Shown here: one piece after another, positions 1 to 6,156 of the stretch
Layout of the letters: every line of letters begins with the position of its first letter
Position numbering within the stretch: the first letter of the stretch is position 1
NCBI GenBank assembly: GCA_959600065.1
Contig: CAUGKZ010000087.1
Coordinates: 1 to 7,215, forward strand
Direction: 5' to 3'
DNA length: 7,215 nt
Origin: an uncultured Kroppenstedtia sp.
GTDB lineage: Bacteria; Bacillota; Bacilli; Thermoactinomycetales; DSM-45169
Position numbers and translations under genes: made by a program
Notes under the pieces: generated by a model
What the model was told of the DNA's origin: nothing
Databases searched by the model: none
Seen by the model: the letters and a program-made list of their open reading frames with translations, nothing else

Positions 1-26
1 GGTATCCATATTAATTTCTTCAATCC

Positions 27-50
27 GGGGGGGGGTGGGGGGGGCGGGGG
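27..50. repeat. Interrupted poly-G tract
   Basis: Nine G, one T, eight G, one C and five G follow one another. This is a near-homopurine low-complexity tract able to form a G-quadruplex (at least four G-runs of three or more) if single-stranded. It lies about 200 bases upstream of the first gene. It could be a slippage-prone phase-variable element, but nothing in the sequence ties it to a promoter, and such runs are also prone to sequencing error. Confidence 0.6.
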
Positions 51-249
51 AAGATCCTTTGCGCTTTTTGCAAGAGATTGGAGCCGTTCCACCCTCCCTG
101 TCTCCCGAGCCATATTCTCACTTGAGGGCATGTAGGGGGGATCTATCCATTTATGTAATCCATTTCTTGTCTAATCAATACGCCTGAAGGAAAATAAAAA
201 AGTGCTTCTTTGGAACAATAGATTTGAACTTCATTCTTCGGGGGGATTC
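51..249. other. Gene-free upstream region
   Basis: No coding region is supported here. A convincing SigA promoter for the downstream oxidase gene was not found: TTGTCT at 167-172 has only a weak A-rich partner near 191. A second possible start, GTG at 202 behind GAAGG (186-190), is in frame with the downstream gene, but the added residues do not resemble the family. Confidence 0.4.
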
Positions 250-1413
250 ATGTTGATCGTCAACGGTGAAAAGATTCAGATGAGATACTATGAAAGCGGG
301 GATCAAGGAGCCCAAGCTTTGCCGGTATCCTTGGAGGAGTGGGAGGAACGGGCGAGGAAAAAGCTGGCGACCGGTCCCTTCGGCTATGTATATGGTGGAG
401 CAGGAGCAGGGGACACCCTGCGTGCCAATACCGATGCATTCCAAAACTATCGGATCCGGCCGCGGATCTGTTGTGATACCACCCAGCGTGACCTTTCCGT
501 CAAGTTACTGGGGAAGCAGGTCCCCTTTCCCTTTATGCTGGCTCCGATCGGGGTTCTCTCCATTTTCCACCCCGATGCAGAGTTGGCAGTGGCCCAGGCA
601 GCGGCCAAACTGGGGGTTCCATACATCCTGAGCAACGTCTCCACCCGATCCATGGAAGAAGTGGCGGAAGCGATGGGAGATGCGCTGCGGTGGTTTCAAC
701 TGTATCCACCGATCAATAGTGAATTGAGCCAAAGTTTTTTGCAACGGGCAGAAGCCGCTGGGTACTCTGCCATCGTAGTGACGGTGGATTCTACCTTACT
801 CGGATGGCGGGAGACAGATCTTACCAATGTTTACCTCCCCTTTCTGAGCGGACATGGCATGGGGAACTACTTCAGCGATCCCGTTTTCCTTGCGGATCTG
901 GAGGAGCCTCCGGAGAAAAATCTGAGGGCAGCAGCCAAGAAAGCGCTGGATGAAGGAAACAACACCCACTTCACGTGGAAAGAATTGGAGTGGATTAAGC
1001 AACAAACTCCCTTGCCTGTTTGGCTCAAGGGAGTGACGCATCCAGATGATGCGGTGTTGGCCGTGGAGCACGGCGTGGATGGAATCATTGTCTCCAATCA
1101 TGGAGGGCGGCAACTGGACGGAGCCGTGGCAACTCTGGAAGTCCTGCCTTCCATCTGTGAAGCGGTCCGGGAAAAGGTCCCCGTGATTCTGGACAGCGGT
1201 GTTCGCCGAGGGGCGGATATCCTGAAAGCCATCTCCCTCGGGGCTACTGCCACCCTGATCGGTCGTCCCTTCGCTTATGCCTTGGCTGTGGCAGGTCAGA
1301 AGGGGGTAGAGTCGGTCCTTGAAAATCTGATTGCGGAAACCGAGTTGCAATTGGGGATTTCCGGACGGGGTTCGATCCGGGAGGTGGATCGTTCCCTGGT
1401 GATGAAGGTGTAG
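250..1413 (+). CDS. FMN-dependent alpha-hydroxy-acid oxidizing protein, lactate 2-monooxygenase type
   Basis: This 387-residue cytoplasmic flavoenzyme belongs to the FMN-dependent 2-hydroxy-acid dehydrogenase family. By family it oxidises a 2-hydroxy acid such as L-lactate, either to pyruvate with H2O2 or, in lactate 2-monooxygenases, to acetate and CO2. Visible landmarks are the N-terminal Tyr of FGYVYGGAG (Y46), the FMN-contacting LAPIG (98-101), QLY (150-152), the FMN-binding Lys of LKG (K260), the catalytic block SNHGGRQ with H284 and R287, then DSGVRRG (315-321) and GRP (338-340). The insertion around 203-240 (GMGNYFSDPVF onward) is typical of the monooxygenase-like subgroup rather than of short lactate oxidases. 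ATG 250 was chosen because it gives about 23 residues before LPVSLEEWEE, as in relatives; its G-rich ribosome binding site (240-246) is close to the start. Substrate is not proven. The gene stands alone and meets the DUF421 pseudogene tail to tail. Confidence 0.88.
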   Translation: MLIVNGEKIQMRYYESGDQGAQALPVSLEEWEERARKKLATGPFGYVYGGAGAGDTLRANTDAFQNYRIRPRICCDTTQRDLSVKLLGKQVPFPFMLAPIGVLSIFHPDAELAVAQAAAKLGVPYILSNVSTRSMEEVAEAMGDALRWFQLYPPINSELSQSFLQRAEAAGYSAIVVTVDSTLLGWRETDLTNVYLPFLSGHGMGNYFSDPVFLADLEEPPEKNLRAAAKKALDEGNNTHFTWKELEWIKQQTPLPVWLKGVTHPDDAVLAVEHGVDGIIVSNHGGRQLDGAVATLEVLPSICEAVREKVPVILDSGVRRGADILKAISLGATATLIGRPFAYALAVAGQKGVESVLENLIAETELQLGISGRGSIREVDRSLVMKV

Positions 1414-1415
1414 GA

Positions 1416-1954
1416 TCAATCCGATTTGGGGGAGATTTCCTTTCGATGGCCGTGTTCCCTTACCTCAGTGAATATGTTGTCTCGTTGTTGGTTTGGGGAG
1501 GTCTCCTTTGGCACCATCCATATCTTTTCCAAGTCTCCGATGGTTACCGGTTGGGCATGACGCATTCACTCATAACCAAACTCCCCGTTCACCTCGATCG
1601 TGCCGGTTTTTACATCGGCGAAGGAATGAATCCCCTTACTTCTCATCCGCCCTTCTAACTGATCAACGGACATCCGTATCTTTTCAGGTTTTCTTGGAGT
1701 TCCCCGTTTTTGATGACCACAGTGTCTCTCCTCAGGAATAACAGTTCCAAGGTGGGTCATGACCAGCAGGCAGTCGAAGATACATAGCACGATGGCGGTC
1801 TTCTGCACGGAACTGCATAACCGATCATCGATGCCATTCCCAGGAGGGTGATCAGTTCCAGTCCGGTCATCTCTGACGCTGCCTTCTTCCCAGCGATCCG
1901 GATCAGAATATATCCCACTGCCAAGATGGCAAAAGCTTGTCAAATGAAACTCAT
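1416..1954 (-). pseudogene. Decayed DUF421 (YetF-like) membrane protein gene
   Basis: Read on the minus strand from ATG 1954 (AAGGGG ribosome binding site upstream), the start is MSFI, a TGA stop, then QAFAILAVGYILIRIAGKK and LITLLGMASMIGYAV, the membrane-spanning N-terminal part of DUF421 proteins. The match ends at about 1811 and continues in a second frame with KTAIVLCIFDCLLVMT (about 1802-1757). It moves to a third frame with TVVIKNGELQENLKR (about 1727-1683), then returns to the second frame at 1679 with IRMSVDQLEGRMRSKG and SFADVKTGTIEVNGEFGYE. A TGA at 1566-1568 follows, then MRHAQPVTIGDLEKI and a C-terminal tail reaching TGA at 1416-1418. Several residues also seem to be missing near the first and second junctions. 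Intact relatives are membrane proteins with a cytoplasmic C-terminal domain. Five lesions make expression of a functional product unlikely. It ends three bases from the convergent oxidase gene. Confidence 0.85.
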
Positions 1955-1983
1955 GAAATTCCCCTTTTGCAAAATGGGCTTTA

Positions 1984-2013
1984 ATTTTACGTGATGTTTT
2001 TATCAGATGTCAC
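1984..2013 (-). promoter_or_regulatory. Possible relic SigA promoter of the DUF421 pseudogene
   Basis: On the minus strand GTGACA (2008-2013) and TAAAAT (1984-1989) are separated by 18 bases, about 30 bases upstream of the pseudogene start codon. The match is moderate and the call rests mostly on position. Confidence 0.3.
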
Positions 2014-2207
2014 CAACGGCTGGGCCGGGCCATAGTCTGCATTAAGAGGGTTTTATCCTGGGGTGTGGAAAAGCAAGATCAGGCGTGTTGATTAGCTATA
2101 TTTTAGGTGGGAGAGGTCGTGTTCGCCCAGGCTCGATGCTATCCTACAAGGAGGTGGTGACGGTTCACTTCAAATCTACCATCGGGCAGGGGCAAAGCCG
2201 GGAGGTC

Positions 2208-2231
2208 AGCAACACAAGGATGAATGTTGCT
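2208..2231. other. Perfect 7-bp hairpin
   Basis: AGCAACA (2208-2214) and TGTTGCT (2225-2231) are exact inverted repeats around a 10-base loop. No T-run follows, so it is not an intrinsic terminator. It lies about 45 bases upstream of the tandem repeats and may be part of the same structured element. Confidence 0.45.
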
Positions 2232-2277
2232 CCTAAAGTGCCCTTTCGTAAAACTTCTCCGCTAGGTAGGATGGCTT

Positions 2278-2379
2278 CCTTAATCTAGAGCTTCAGCTCT
2301 TTTAAATTGTAGTGCCTGTGGTGCTACCTTAATCTAGAGCTTCAGCTCTTTTAAATTGTAGTGCCTGTGGTGCTACCTT
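2278..2379. repeat. Two exact 49-bp tandem repeats with internal hairpin
   Basis: Copies at 2278-2326 and 2327-2375 are identical, and the identity extends a few bases into a diverged third copy (2376 to about 2418). Each full copy contains AGAGC-TTCA-GCTCT (2287-2300 and 2336-2349), a 5-bp stem with a TTCA loop. The third copy keeps the same loop and a compensated stem, GGC-TTCA-GCC (about 2389-2398). Each full copy also carries the imperfect palindrome TAGTGCCTGTGGTGCTA. Conservation of the stem-loop while the sequence changes suggests the structure matters. The hairpin recalls subterminal structures at ends of IS200/IS605-family elements (known family feature), but no transposase is recognisable. 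Confidence 0.85.
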
Positions 2380-2519
2380 TTAATTCAGGGCTTCAGCCTA
2401 TCAGATTAGAGTACCTTGGCGCAAAGGTCGCTTTGCACCCATAAGGCGCAAGTCTCGCCAGGGTCACTACCGCTCCCAGATCTCGCTATAGCAGCACACG
2501 ACTCCCTTCGCCGCCTATT

Positions 2520-2531
2520 TTGATTAATCAA
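2520..2531. promoter_or_regulatory. 12-bp perfect palindrome, candidate operator
   Basis: TTGATTAATCAA is a perfect palindrome 136 bases upstream of the MauE-like start codon. It resembles half-sites of dimeric regulators. The FNR consensus has a 4-base spacer and this has only 2, so it is not a clean FNR box. The regulator is unknown. Confidence 0.3.
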
Positions 2532-2666
2532 CACCCTGGATTCAAGTATTTAAGAAAAGACGGTACCCTCCGGGATAGGCCAGATCTGTCCCGACCGGCT
2601 CGTCACAGATCCGGATTTACCACACCCTGGAGATCGAGTTCCAATAAGTCAGGGGAAGATGGTGCC

Positions 2667-3206
2667 ATGGTTTATAGTGTCTTGACGGTTTATTTGGCTT
2701 TAACTTTTTTGTTTTCAGCGATCGCCAAGTTGCGCCACATGGGATCTTTCGTAGAAGTGACCCAGGCCTATGAAGTTCTGTCCTCTCCCTGGGACCGAAT
2801 CTTCGCCTGTCTGTTGCCGTTTTTGGAAATGGGGGCGGTCGTTTTTCTGCTGTTCCGGCAAACCCATGTGTGGGGAGTATGGATCCTGGTGGGATTGTTG
2901 TCGGTTTTCGCCTGGGCTGTAGGGTCGGTGATTCATTCCGGGCGAGTAATCACCTGCGGTTGCTATGGGAAATGGATGGATGCCCAGGCGGATCGGTTTA
3001 CGCTCCTCAAGATCGCGTCTCTCGGGGTGGTCTGCATGGTACTGCTAGGGGGACAAATCTCAGGTGCGGGCATCGATCTTCGGGCCCTTCCGCTCACCAG
3101 TGGTGCGATTCTTTTTCTTTTGTCCCTGTTGGCGCAAAAAATATGGTTTTCTTACCAAAACAGTCTGGCCAGACTTCGACACCCGCAGAAAGGAGAAAGA
3201 CCGTGA
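2667..3206 (+). CDS. mauE: MauE-like (MauE/DoxX redox-associated) integral membrane protein
   Basis: This is a 179-residue polytopic membrane protein of the MauE family, whose members in methylamine dehydrogenase operons are needed for maturation of the disulfide-rich light chain. Hydrophobic segments lie near residues 1-22, 44-67, 70-90, 113-132 and 145-165. The first one, with ALTFLFSAIAKL, is characteristic of the DoxX/MauE fold. The CGCYGK motif (C97 and C99) after the third segment matches the family's conserved Cys-Gly-Cys signature and is the likely redox site. ATG 2667 was chosen because AGGGGAAG (2651-2658) sits 8 bases upstream and the membrane segment begins there; the frame is open further upstream, but that part is polar and unlike the family. 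Its TGA overlaps the GTG of the MauD-like gene by 4 bases, indicating translational coupling. Confidence 0.85.
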   Translation: MVYSVLTVYLALTFLFSAIAKLRHMGSFVEVTQAYEVLSSPWDRIFACLLPFLEMGAVVFLLFRQTHVWGVWILVGLLSVFAWAVGSVIHSGRVITCGCYGKWMDAQADRFTLLKIASLGVVCMVLLGGQISGAGIDLRALPLTSGAILFLLSLLAQKIWFSYQNSLARLRHPQKGERP

Positions 3207-3757
3207 ATGAAGTGTTGTTGTATTCCAACATTTTGTTGTGGTTAGCGGTGTTGTTAATCGGGTTTACCCTGTTCATCATTTTCCGCCAATTTGGTGAAGT
3301 CTATTTAAGTACGGGAGAAAGCATCGCCCGGGATGGAATTGCCATCGGGGAACGAGCCCCCTCTCTCTCTCATCGCAAAACTTGGAACGGGCAACCGGTC
3401 CTCTCCCAGGGAGCCAAGCCGGTGCTCCTGGCCTTTCTCAGCCCGGCCTGCAAGGTTTGTATCGATTTAATTCCGGATTGGAATCAGGCGGTTCATCAAC
3501 ACCGAGCAATCCATTTTCGTGCCATCCTCGTCGGGGACCGACCCTCATCGGAGAAAATTTTGCAGGAACAGGCTTTGGAAGGAGAGGTGCTCTTTGATGA
3601 GGATCAAGGCATCCTGGGGGAATATCGGGTGCGGGTGACTCCTTTCGCCTTAATCATGGATGAAGGGGGTGTGGTACGGGGCAAAGGGCTCTGTAATGAC
3701 ACGGGACATATTGACCACTTGATCTCTTATCTGGAGAGTGAATCGGTGGCCGTGTAA
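3203..3757 (+). CDS. mauD: MauD-like membrane-anchored thioredoxin-fold protein
   Basis: This 184-residue protein has an N-terminal membrane anchor (about residues 8-28, NILLWLAVLLIGFTLFIIF) followed by an extracytoplasmic thioredoxin/peroxiredoxin-like domain. The active site is SPACKVC (C83 and C86), and the thioredoxin cis-proline is in VTP (P147). MauD proteins (established family role) help form or shuffle the disulfides of the MADH light chain, working with MauE. The start is GTG 3203, with AAAGGAG 7 bases upstream and a 4-base overlap with the preceding stop codon. The MADH light-chain-like gene follows after 17 bases. The CxxC pair argues for an active thiol-disulfide enzyme rather than a decayed one. 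A general TlpA/ResA-like reductase is the alternative, but the gene order favours MauD. Confidence 0.83.
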   Translation: MNEVLLYSNILLWLAVLLIGFTLFIIFRQFGEVYLSTGESIARDGIAIGERAPSLSHRKTWNGQPVLSQGAKPVLLAFLSPACKVCIDLIPDWNQAVHQHRAIHFRAILVGDRPSSEKILQEQALEGEVLFDEDQGILGEYRVRVTPFALIMDEGGVVRGKGLCNDTGHIDHLISYLESESVAV

Positions 3758-3774
3758 AGAAGGGAGAGAAGAGG

Positions 3775-4191
3775 GTGCAAAGAGGGGAAAAAGTTCGTAG
3801 ATTGGCAGAGAAAATCGCCAGATCTGTGAGCGGAAAAGAAGAGTGGAAAGTGATGACGGCGAGTGCTTTTCAGTCCTTAATGAAATTTTCCATGTGGCCC
3901 TTTTATACCTTGGCGGTCTCCCCTCGTTGGTGTGAAGTCAGCCGACCGGGAGATCGTTGCCATCCCCCCTACGGCCGTTTTTGTGGGGGTTGCCCCGATG
4001 CTAGCGGTAATAGCAAGTGTCCGGCAGGGTATCAAGTCTCCTATGCTTGGTGGAATCAAACCGGTTGTTGGTGCGAGACTTCTTCCACAGTGACCCTGGT
4101 CTGTTGCGATTGCACTGCGGAAAGTGACCCTTCGATTCAGCATCCCACGGATTGTGGTTGCAGTTGGGCTGTCCCCAACGGTATGCAGTAA
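3775..4191 (+). CDS. Methylamine dehydrogenase light-chain-like 12-cysteine protein (MauA-like)
   Basis: This is a 138-residue Cys-rich protein. Cysteines are at 53, 62, 70, 73, 82, 98, 100, 110, 111, 113, 127 and 129: twelve, the number that makes six disulfides in the mature MADH light chain. The stretch FCGGCPDASGNSKCPAG then SYAWW (69-93) aligns with the light-chain region holding the first tryptophan tryptophylquinone (TTQ) residue. W93 lies 11 residues after C82, the same spacing as I recall for Paracoccus Trp57. The protein stops soon after the CC pair: the usual block with the second TTQ Trp before a Cys is missing, although W131 follows C129. The leader (about 11-48) is laid out like MauA leaders, but the twin-arginine motif is replaced by GKEEWK, so the segment near FSMWPFYTLAV may be an anchor. 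The start is GTG 3775 behind an AGGGAG-rich site. It is either a divergent light chain or a related secreted protein; true MADH activity is unproven. Confidence 0.68.
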   Translation: MQRGEKVRRLAEKIARSVSGKEEWKVMTASAFQSLMKFSMWPFYTLAVSPRWCEVSRPGDRCHPPYGRFCGGCPDASGNSKCPAGYQVSYAWWNQTGCWCETSSTVTLVCCDCTAESDPSIQHPTDCGCSWAVPNGMQ

Positions 4192-4210
4192 ATTTATAGG
4201 AGGTGAAAGG

Positions 4211-4300
4211 ATGATGGATTTTTCCCAGTGGCTCACCGCGGGAGGAGTGGCGGCCTCCCTGGCGTGGATCGCCGGAATCACCACTTGGTCCACCGCTTGA
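4211..4300 (+). CDS. 29-residue single-span membrane peptide
   Basis: A very strong ribosome binding site (AGGAGGTGA at 4198-4206) precedes ATG 4211 (a second ATG follows directly), and the frame runs 29 residues to TGA 4298-4300. The start is MMDFSQWL. Residues about 8-24 are Ala/Gly-rich and hydrophobic (LTAGGVAASLAWIAGI), enough for one membrane span, and the tail is TTWSTA. Three Trp occur in 29 residues. It sits 19 bases after the light-chain-like gene and 9 bases before the next gene, all on one strand, so it is probably a translated small membrane subunit. I do not recognise a family. A short coupling ORF for the next gene is the alternative. Confidence 0.62.
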   Translation: MMDFSQWLTAGGVAASLAWIAGITTWSTA

Positions 4301-4309
4301 GGGAGGAAC

Positions 4310-4900
4310 GTGACCCTGGCGGTCCAACCTCCCGGTGGGAGGGATTCCATCGGTGTCTTCAGCAAAAAAATCCTGATTTACACTGCTTCGCTGATGGGTT
4401 CAGGTGCTGTGTTCGGTTTTTTGTATACGATTTTTTTCTTTCTGCTCGGATCTCTTTTACCTATACCTTTAAAAACGATGATCCTCTCCAGTCTAGTCCT
4501 TCTTTACACTCTGCATGAAGGGGGAGTCATCTCGCTGAAAGTTCCACAGCATCACTGGCAAATTCCCTCCACCTGGGTTAATCGCGGGGACGGACGGGAT
4601 TTGATGGTGTGGGGCTGGATCCTAGGGGCGGGAATTTTCACTTATATTCCCCATATCAGTTTTTATATCTTATACCTTTTCACCGGGTTTTTCCTAGATC
4701 CCCTCACAGGAATCCTGATGGGAGCCCTCTACGGTTTCTCCCGCATGTTGCCAACCGGGAGCTTAGCCTTGGCGTCCCGGATGTCCAGGCGACATTGGGC
4801 ACTGGATCTCACCGGGTCGAAGAGGAGGGCGGTCTTCAACCGGGTATTGAATGGAATCGTTCTGGGGATGACCTGGATCTTTCTGATTTTCCAAATATAA
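4310..4900 (+). CDS. Multi-span membrane protein of unknown function
   Basis: This is a 196-residue integral membrane protein. Hydrophobic stretches lie near residues 20-50, 55-68, 98-129 (long enough for one or two spans), 131-155 and 178-195, giving about five to six spans. Polar loops contain HEGG (69-72), PQHHWQIP (79-86) and NRGDGRD (91-97); SRRHW and GSKRR (about 159-173) form a basic, likely cytoplasmic, loop. It has no cysteine, so it cannot do CcdA/DsbD-type thiol relay, unlike what is proposed for MauF. The start is GTG 4310, behind AGGGAGG only about 3 bases away. It is the last gene of the mau-like operon, and its TAA lies in the A-run of the rocD terminator. I do not recognise the family; by context it may be a membrane partner, transporter or protective protein for the Cys-rich product. 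Confidence 0.78.
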   Translation: MTLAVQPPGGRDSIGVFSKKILIYTASLMGSGAVFGFLYTIFFFLLGSLLPIPLKTMILSSLVLLYTLHEGGVISLKVPQHHWQIPSTWVNRGDGRDLMVWGWILGAGIFTYIPHISFYILYLFTGFFLDPLTGILMGALYGFSRMLPTGSLALASRMSRRHWALDLTGSKRRAVFNRVLNGIVLGMTWIFLIFQI

Positions 4901-4921
4901 AAAAAGCCCCCGGCGGGGCTT
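4899..4921 (-). terminator. Intrinsic terminator of rocD
   Basis: On the minus strand a perfect 7-bp stem AAGCCCC/GGGGCTT with a 4-base loop (4904-4921) is followed by seven T (complement of A 4899-4905). On the plus strand no T-run follows, so it should stop rocD transcripts efficiently but the convergent mau-like operon much less so. Confidence 0.88.
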
Positions 4922-4928
4922 GGATGGA

Positions 4929-6128
4929 TCAGGAGGTCTCCGCCAGGACGGAGCGGATGTGACCGAGGGCCCAGTCCAGCTCCTCTTGCGTGATCGTCAA
5001 AGGCGGGGCAAAACGGATGGTATTCTCGTGGGTCTCTTTGCAGAGAAGGCCAGCTTCCGCTAGCCGTTCGCAGTAAGGACGGGCGGGTTCATACAATTCC
5101 ATTCCGATGAAAAGTCCTTTGCCCCGCACTTCTTTGATGGCCGGATTTTGAATCTTTTTCAGCTCATCTATGAAATACTCTCCCCATTCTCGGGAGCGTT
5201 GGACCAGGTTCTCCTCTTCCAGGACATCCATGGCGGCCACGGAGACGGCGCAGGCCAAGGGGTTTCCGCCGAAGGTGGAACCATGGGATCCGGGTTCAAA
5301 CAGGCCGAGGATCTTCTCGTCGGCGGCCACGGCAGAGATGGGCATGACGCCCCCGCCGAGGGCTTTCCCCAGAATGTACATGTCCGGTTTCACCTCTTCC
5401 CAGTCACAGGCGAAGAGCTGACCCGTCCGTCCAAAGCCGGTCTGGATCTCGTCGGCGACGAAGAGGACGTTGTTCTCTTGACAGAGAGCGGCGGCTTCCT
5501 TGAGATAGTTCTCCGGGGGCACGATCACGCCGGCCTCCCCTTGGATCGGCTCCACCAAAAAGGCGGCGGTGTTGGGAGTGATCGCTTGTCTCAGGGCTTC
5601 GGTGTCGCCATAGGGGACGATCTTGATCCCCGGCAGCATCGGTCCGAAACCCCGTTGATATTCCTCACTGGAGGACAGGGAGACGGCAGTCATGGTGCGG
5701 CCGTGAAAGTTTTCCTCGCAGGCGATGATTTCCGCCTGGTTTTCAGGCACCTTCTTTACATCGTAGGCCCAGCGACGGACAGCCTTGACAGCGGTTTCAA
5801 CAGCCTCCGCACCGGTATTCATCGGCAAGACCCGCTCTTTGCCTGTGAGTCGGGCTACTTTTTCATAAAACAATCCCAGTTGGTCATTGTGGAATGCACG
5901 TGAGGTGAGCGTCACCTGGTCCGCTTGATCCTTTAATGCCTGGATCAGTCTGGGGTGGCGGTGACCGTGATTCAGGGCGGAATAGGCGCTCAGCATATCC
6001 ATATAACGCTTCCCGTCGGCATCTTTCACCCATACCCCTTCCCCTTCGGAGATGACGATGGGGAGCGGATGGTAGTTTCGGGCTCCGTATTTGTCAGTGA
6101 GATGGATCAATTCCTGGTTACGCGACAT
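4929..6128 (-). CDS. rocD: Ornithine aminotransferase
   Basis: This is a 399-residue class III PLP-dependent aminotransferase that moves the delta-amino group of ornithine to 2-oxoglutarate, giving glutamate semialdehyde (in equilibrium with pyrroline-5-carboxylate) in cytoplasmic arginine/ornithine catabolism. Visible family features are the N-terminal [10 protein letters not shown] (14-23), NTGAEAVE (104-111) for PLP phosphate binding, FHGRT (141-145), VEPIQGEAG (192-200), [11 protein letters not shown] (226-236) and [10 protein letters not shown] with the PLP Schiff-base Lys K255. Length matches Bacillus RocD (about 400). ATG 6128 was chosen because AGGAGGA (6134-6140) lies 5 bases upstream; the frame is open further upstream but the added Arg-rich residues are not family-like. 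The gene is alone on its strand, with no rocE or rocF in the window. N-acetylornithine aminotransferase is the main alternative but fits the motifs less well. Confidence 0.93.
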   Translation of the reverse strand: MSRNQELIHLTDKYGARNYHPLPIVISEGEGVWVKDADGKRYMDMLSAYSALNHGHRHPRLIQALKDQADQVTLTSRAFHNDQLGLFYEKVARLTGKERVLPMNTGAEAVETAVKAVRRWAYDVKKVPENQAEIIACEENFHGRTMTAVSLSSSEEYQRGFGPMLPGIKIVPYGDTEALRQAITPNTAAFLVEPIQGEAGVIVPPENYLKEAAALCQENNVLFVADEIQTGFGRTGQLFACDWEEVKPDMYILGKALGGGVMPISAVAADEKILGLFEPGSHGSTFGGNPLACAVSVAAMDVLEEENLVQRSREWGEYFIDELKKIQNPAIKEVRGKGLFIGMELYEPARPYCERLAEAGLLCKETHENTIRFAPPLTITQEELDWALGHIRSVLAETS

Positions 6129-6156
6129 CGGAATCCTCCTTTGGCTACACTCAATT

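Larger units (their letters stand above)
1955..2666. other. Structured intergenic region without a credible gene
   Basis: No frame on either strand has a ribosome binding site plus a protein-like composition. The region instead carries many local inverted repeats: AGCAACA/TGTTGCT at 2208-2231, the 49-bp tandem repeats at 2278-2379, GCAAAG/CTTTGC at 2421-2436, a 12-bp palindrome at 2520-2531, and GATCTGT/ACAGATC at 2583-2611. The sequence ACACCCTGGA occurs twice (2531-2540 and 2622-2631). A plausible but unproven reading is the decayed end of an IS200/IS605-type element followed by the leader of the mau-like operon. No consensus SigA promoter for that operon was found. Confidence 0.5.

Noticed and set aside
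796..1419. 207-codon minus-strand open frame inside the oxidase gene
   Set aside because: It lies antisense to a well-matched FMN enzyme and has no domain or ribosome binding site.
1446..1741. Short plus-strand open frames opposite the DUF421 pseudogene
   Set aside because: They are antisense to clearly recognisable DUF421 sequence and have no family resemblance of their own.
2085..2288. 67-codon open frame upstream of the tandem repeats
   Set aside because: It has no ribosome binding site and no recognisable domain. It ends inside the first repeat. A degraded transposase tail is possible but not supported.
2520..2531. FNR box
   Set aside because: The half-sites match TTGAT/ATCAA, but the spacer is 2 bases instead of 4.
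2520..2666. N-terminal extension of the MauE-like protein from an upstream ATG
   Set aside because: The added 49 residues are Arg/Ser-rich, overlap hairpins and are unlike MauE, whereas ATG 2667 has a good ribosome binding site right before the first membrane span.
5148..5903. 251-codon open frame antisense to rocD
   Set aside because: It is a long shadow frame caused by rocD codon usage; it has no ribosome binding site, and the composition is typical of antisense translation (many Gly, His and Asp).
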